Positions 6,656 through 6,805 of a stretch of 6,805 bases of DNA are shown here, one piece after another (positions within the stretch are counted from its first letter, which is position 1; each line of letters starts with the position of its first letter). The DNA is taken from the NCBI GenBank assembly GCA_018702715.1, contig JABIYQ010000420.1:1-6805 (forward strand). The letters are read 5' to 3'. The stretch comes from Desulfobacula sp. (GTDB lineage: Bacteria; Desulfobacterota; Desulfobacteria; Desulfobacterales; Desulfobacteraceae). The notes under the pieces are model-generated. The model was not told the DNA's origin and did no database searches. It saw nothing but the letters and a program-made list of their open reading frames with translations. A program made the translations under genes and the position numbers.

Positions 6656-6728
6656 ATTTGTTATATAAAGGGTGTTGAAATCGGTAGTCTGAAAAACCGA
6701 ATAAATATAATAAATTCAATCATTTGTG

Positions 6729-6757
6729 TTGAAAAAACCTCTGTTTTAGTGTATAGT
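6729..6757 (+). promoter_or_regulatory. Near-consensus sigma70 promoter pointing out of the window
   Basis: TTGAAA (6729-6734), a 17-base spacer, then TATAGT (6752-6757): five of six matches at each element and ideal spacing. Transcription should begin near 6764 and read rightward. The spacer and -10 carry the left arm of a 15-base inverted repeat, and a 14-base near-palindrome covers the expected start, so it may be repressor-controlled. The served gene must start beyond 6805. Confidence 0.6.
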
Positions 6758-6794
6758 CTTTTAAGAGACCAATCAAAAAAAACAACACAAAAAC

Positions 6795-6799
6795 AGAGG
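6795..6799 (+). promoter_or_regulatory. Ribosome-binding-like site for a gene beyond the right edge
   Basis: AGAGG, followed by CATTAT at the window end, is correctly placed for a start codon at or just after 6806. It lies about 30 bases downstream of the predicted transcription start of the 6729-6757 promoter. The gene itself is not visible. Confidence 0.35.
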
Positions 6800-6805
6800 C
6801 ATTAT

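Larger units (their letters stand above)
6723..6799. repeat. Overlapping inverted repeats around a promoter
   Basis: Two inverted repeats interleave. TTTGTGTTG (6723-6731) is exactly complementary to CAACACAAA (6783-6791). CCTCTGTTTTAGTGT (6738-6752) matches the complement of 6785-6799 at 14 of 15 positions, including ten uninterrupted (CCTCTGTTTT against AAAACAGAGG). A smaller near-palindrome, GTCTTTTAAGAGAC (6756-6769, one mismatched pair), lies between them at the expected transcription start. The arrangement could be an operator, the end of a mobile element, or chance in AT-rich DNA; only the matches themselves are certain. Confidence 0.6.

Noticed and set aside
6661..6723. A 20-codon minus-strand frame from an ATG at 6721-6723 as an alternative start for the TIGR03790-like gene
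   Set aside because: It is in a different frame and stops at 6661-6663; joining it would need a frameshift, while the signal peptide already starts cleanly downstream.
1..6805. CRISPR arrays, tRNA genes and complete insertion sequences
   Set aside because: No regularly spaced direct repeats, no tRNA cloverleaf, and no transposase reading frame were seen on either strand.

Overview
The window is AT-rich chromosomal DNA, probably from a sulfate-reducing Desulfobacteraceae-like deltaproteobacterium. That placement is inferred from the style of the histidine kinase (H-box GGVAHDYNN), the presence of a TIGR03790-type exported protein, and overall base composition. No rRNA or other taxonomic marker is present.

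Layout. (1) Positions 1-1149, minus strand: the N-terminal 383 residues of a membrane sensor histidine kinase (six membrane segments, PAS, start of HisKA) that runs off the left edge. (2) Positions 1150-1477: a 328-base divergent intergenic region with no recognised gene, but with a short coding-like stretch and weak promoter-like elements. (3) Positions 1478-3901, plus strand: a three-gene ABC importer operon (ATPase, permease, NMT1/THI5-type binding protein). The genes overlap by 11 and 4 bases, so they are probably translationally coupled. (4) Positions 3986-5320, minus strand: a complete NorM-like MATE efflux transporter that converges on the importer operon. (5) Positions 5423 to about 6655, minus strand: an exported protein of the TIGR03790 type, a family reported to occur with exosortase/PEP-CTERM sorting systems. 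It has an unusual start and a coiled-coil insertion. (6) Positions 6723-6805: a near-consensus plus-strand sigma70 promoter with overlapping inverted repeats and a ribosome-binding-like site, leading into something just beyond the right edge.

How the parts work together. Only the importer genes form a clear functional unit: a secreted binding protein delivers a small ligand to a single-type permease driven by the ATPase. The fold family includes pyrimidine/thiamine-precursor, sulfonate, nitrate and riboflavin importers. No TPP, FMN or other riboswitch could be recognised upstream, so the ligand stays open. The kinase is divergent from the operon, and control of the importer by it is possible but unproven. 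The MATE pump and the TIGR03790 protein share a strand with a 102-base gap, and no functional link is evident.

The points most worth a second look are the TIGR03790 gene (exosortase marker, no ordinary start codon, coiled-coil insert), the repeat-bearing promoter at the right edge, and the divergent Q-loop and signature motif of the ABC ATPase. I did not find a clearly new multi-gene system.
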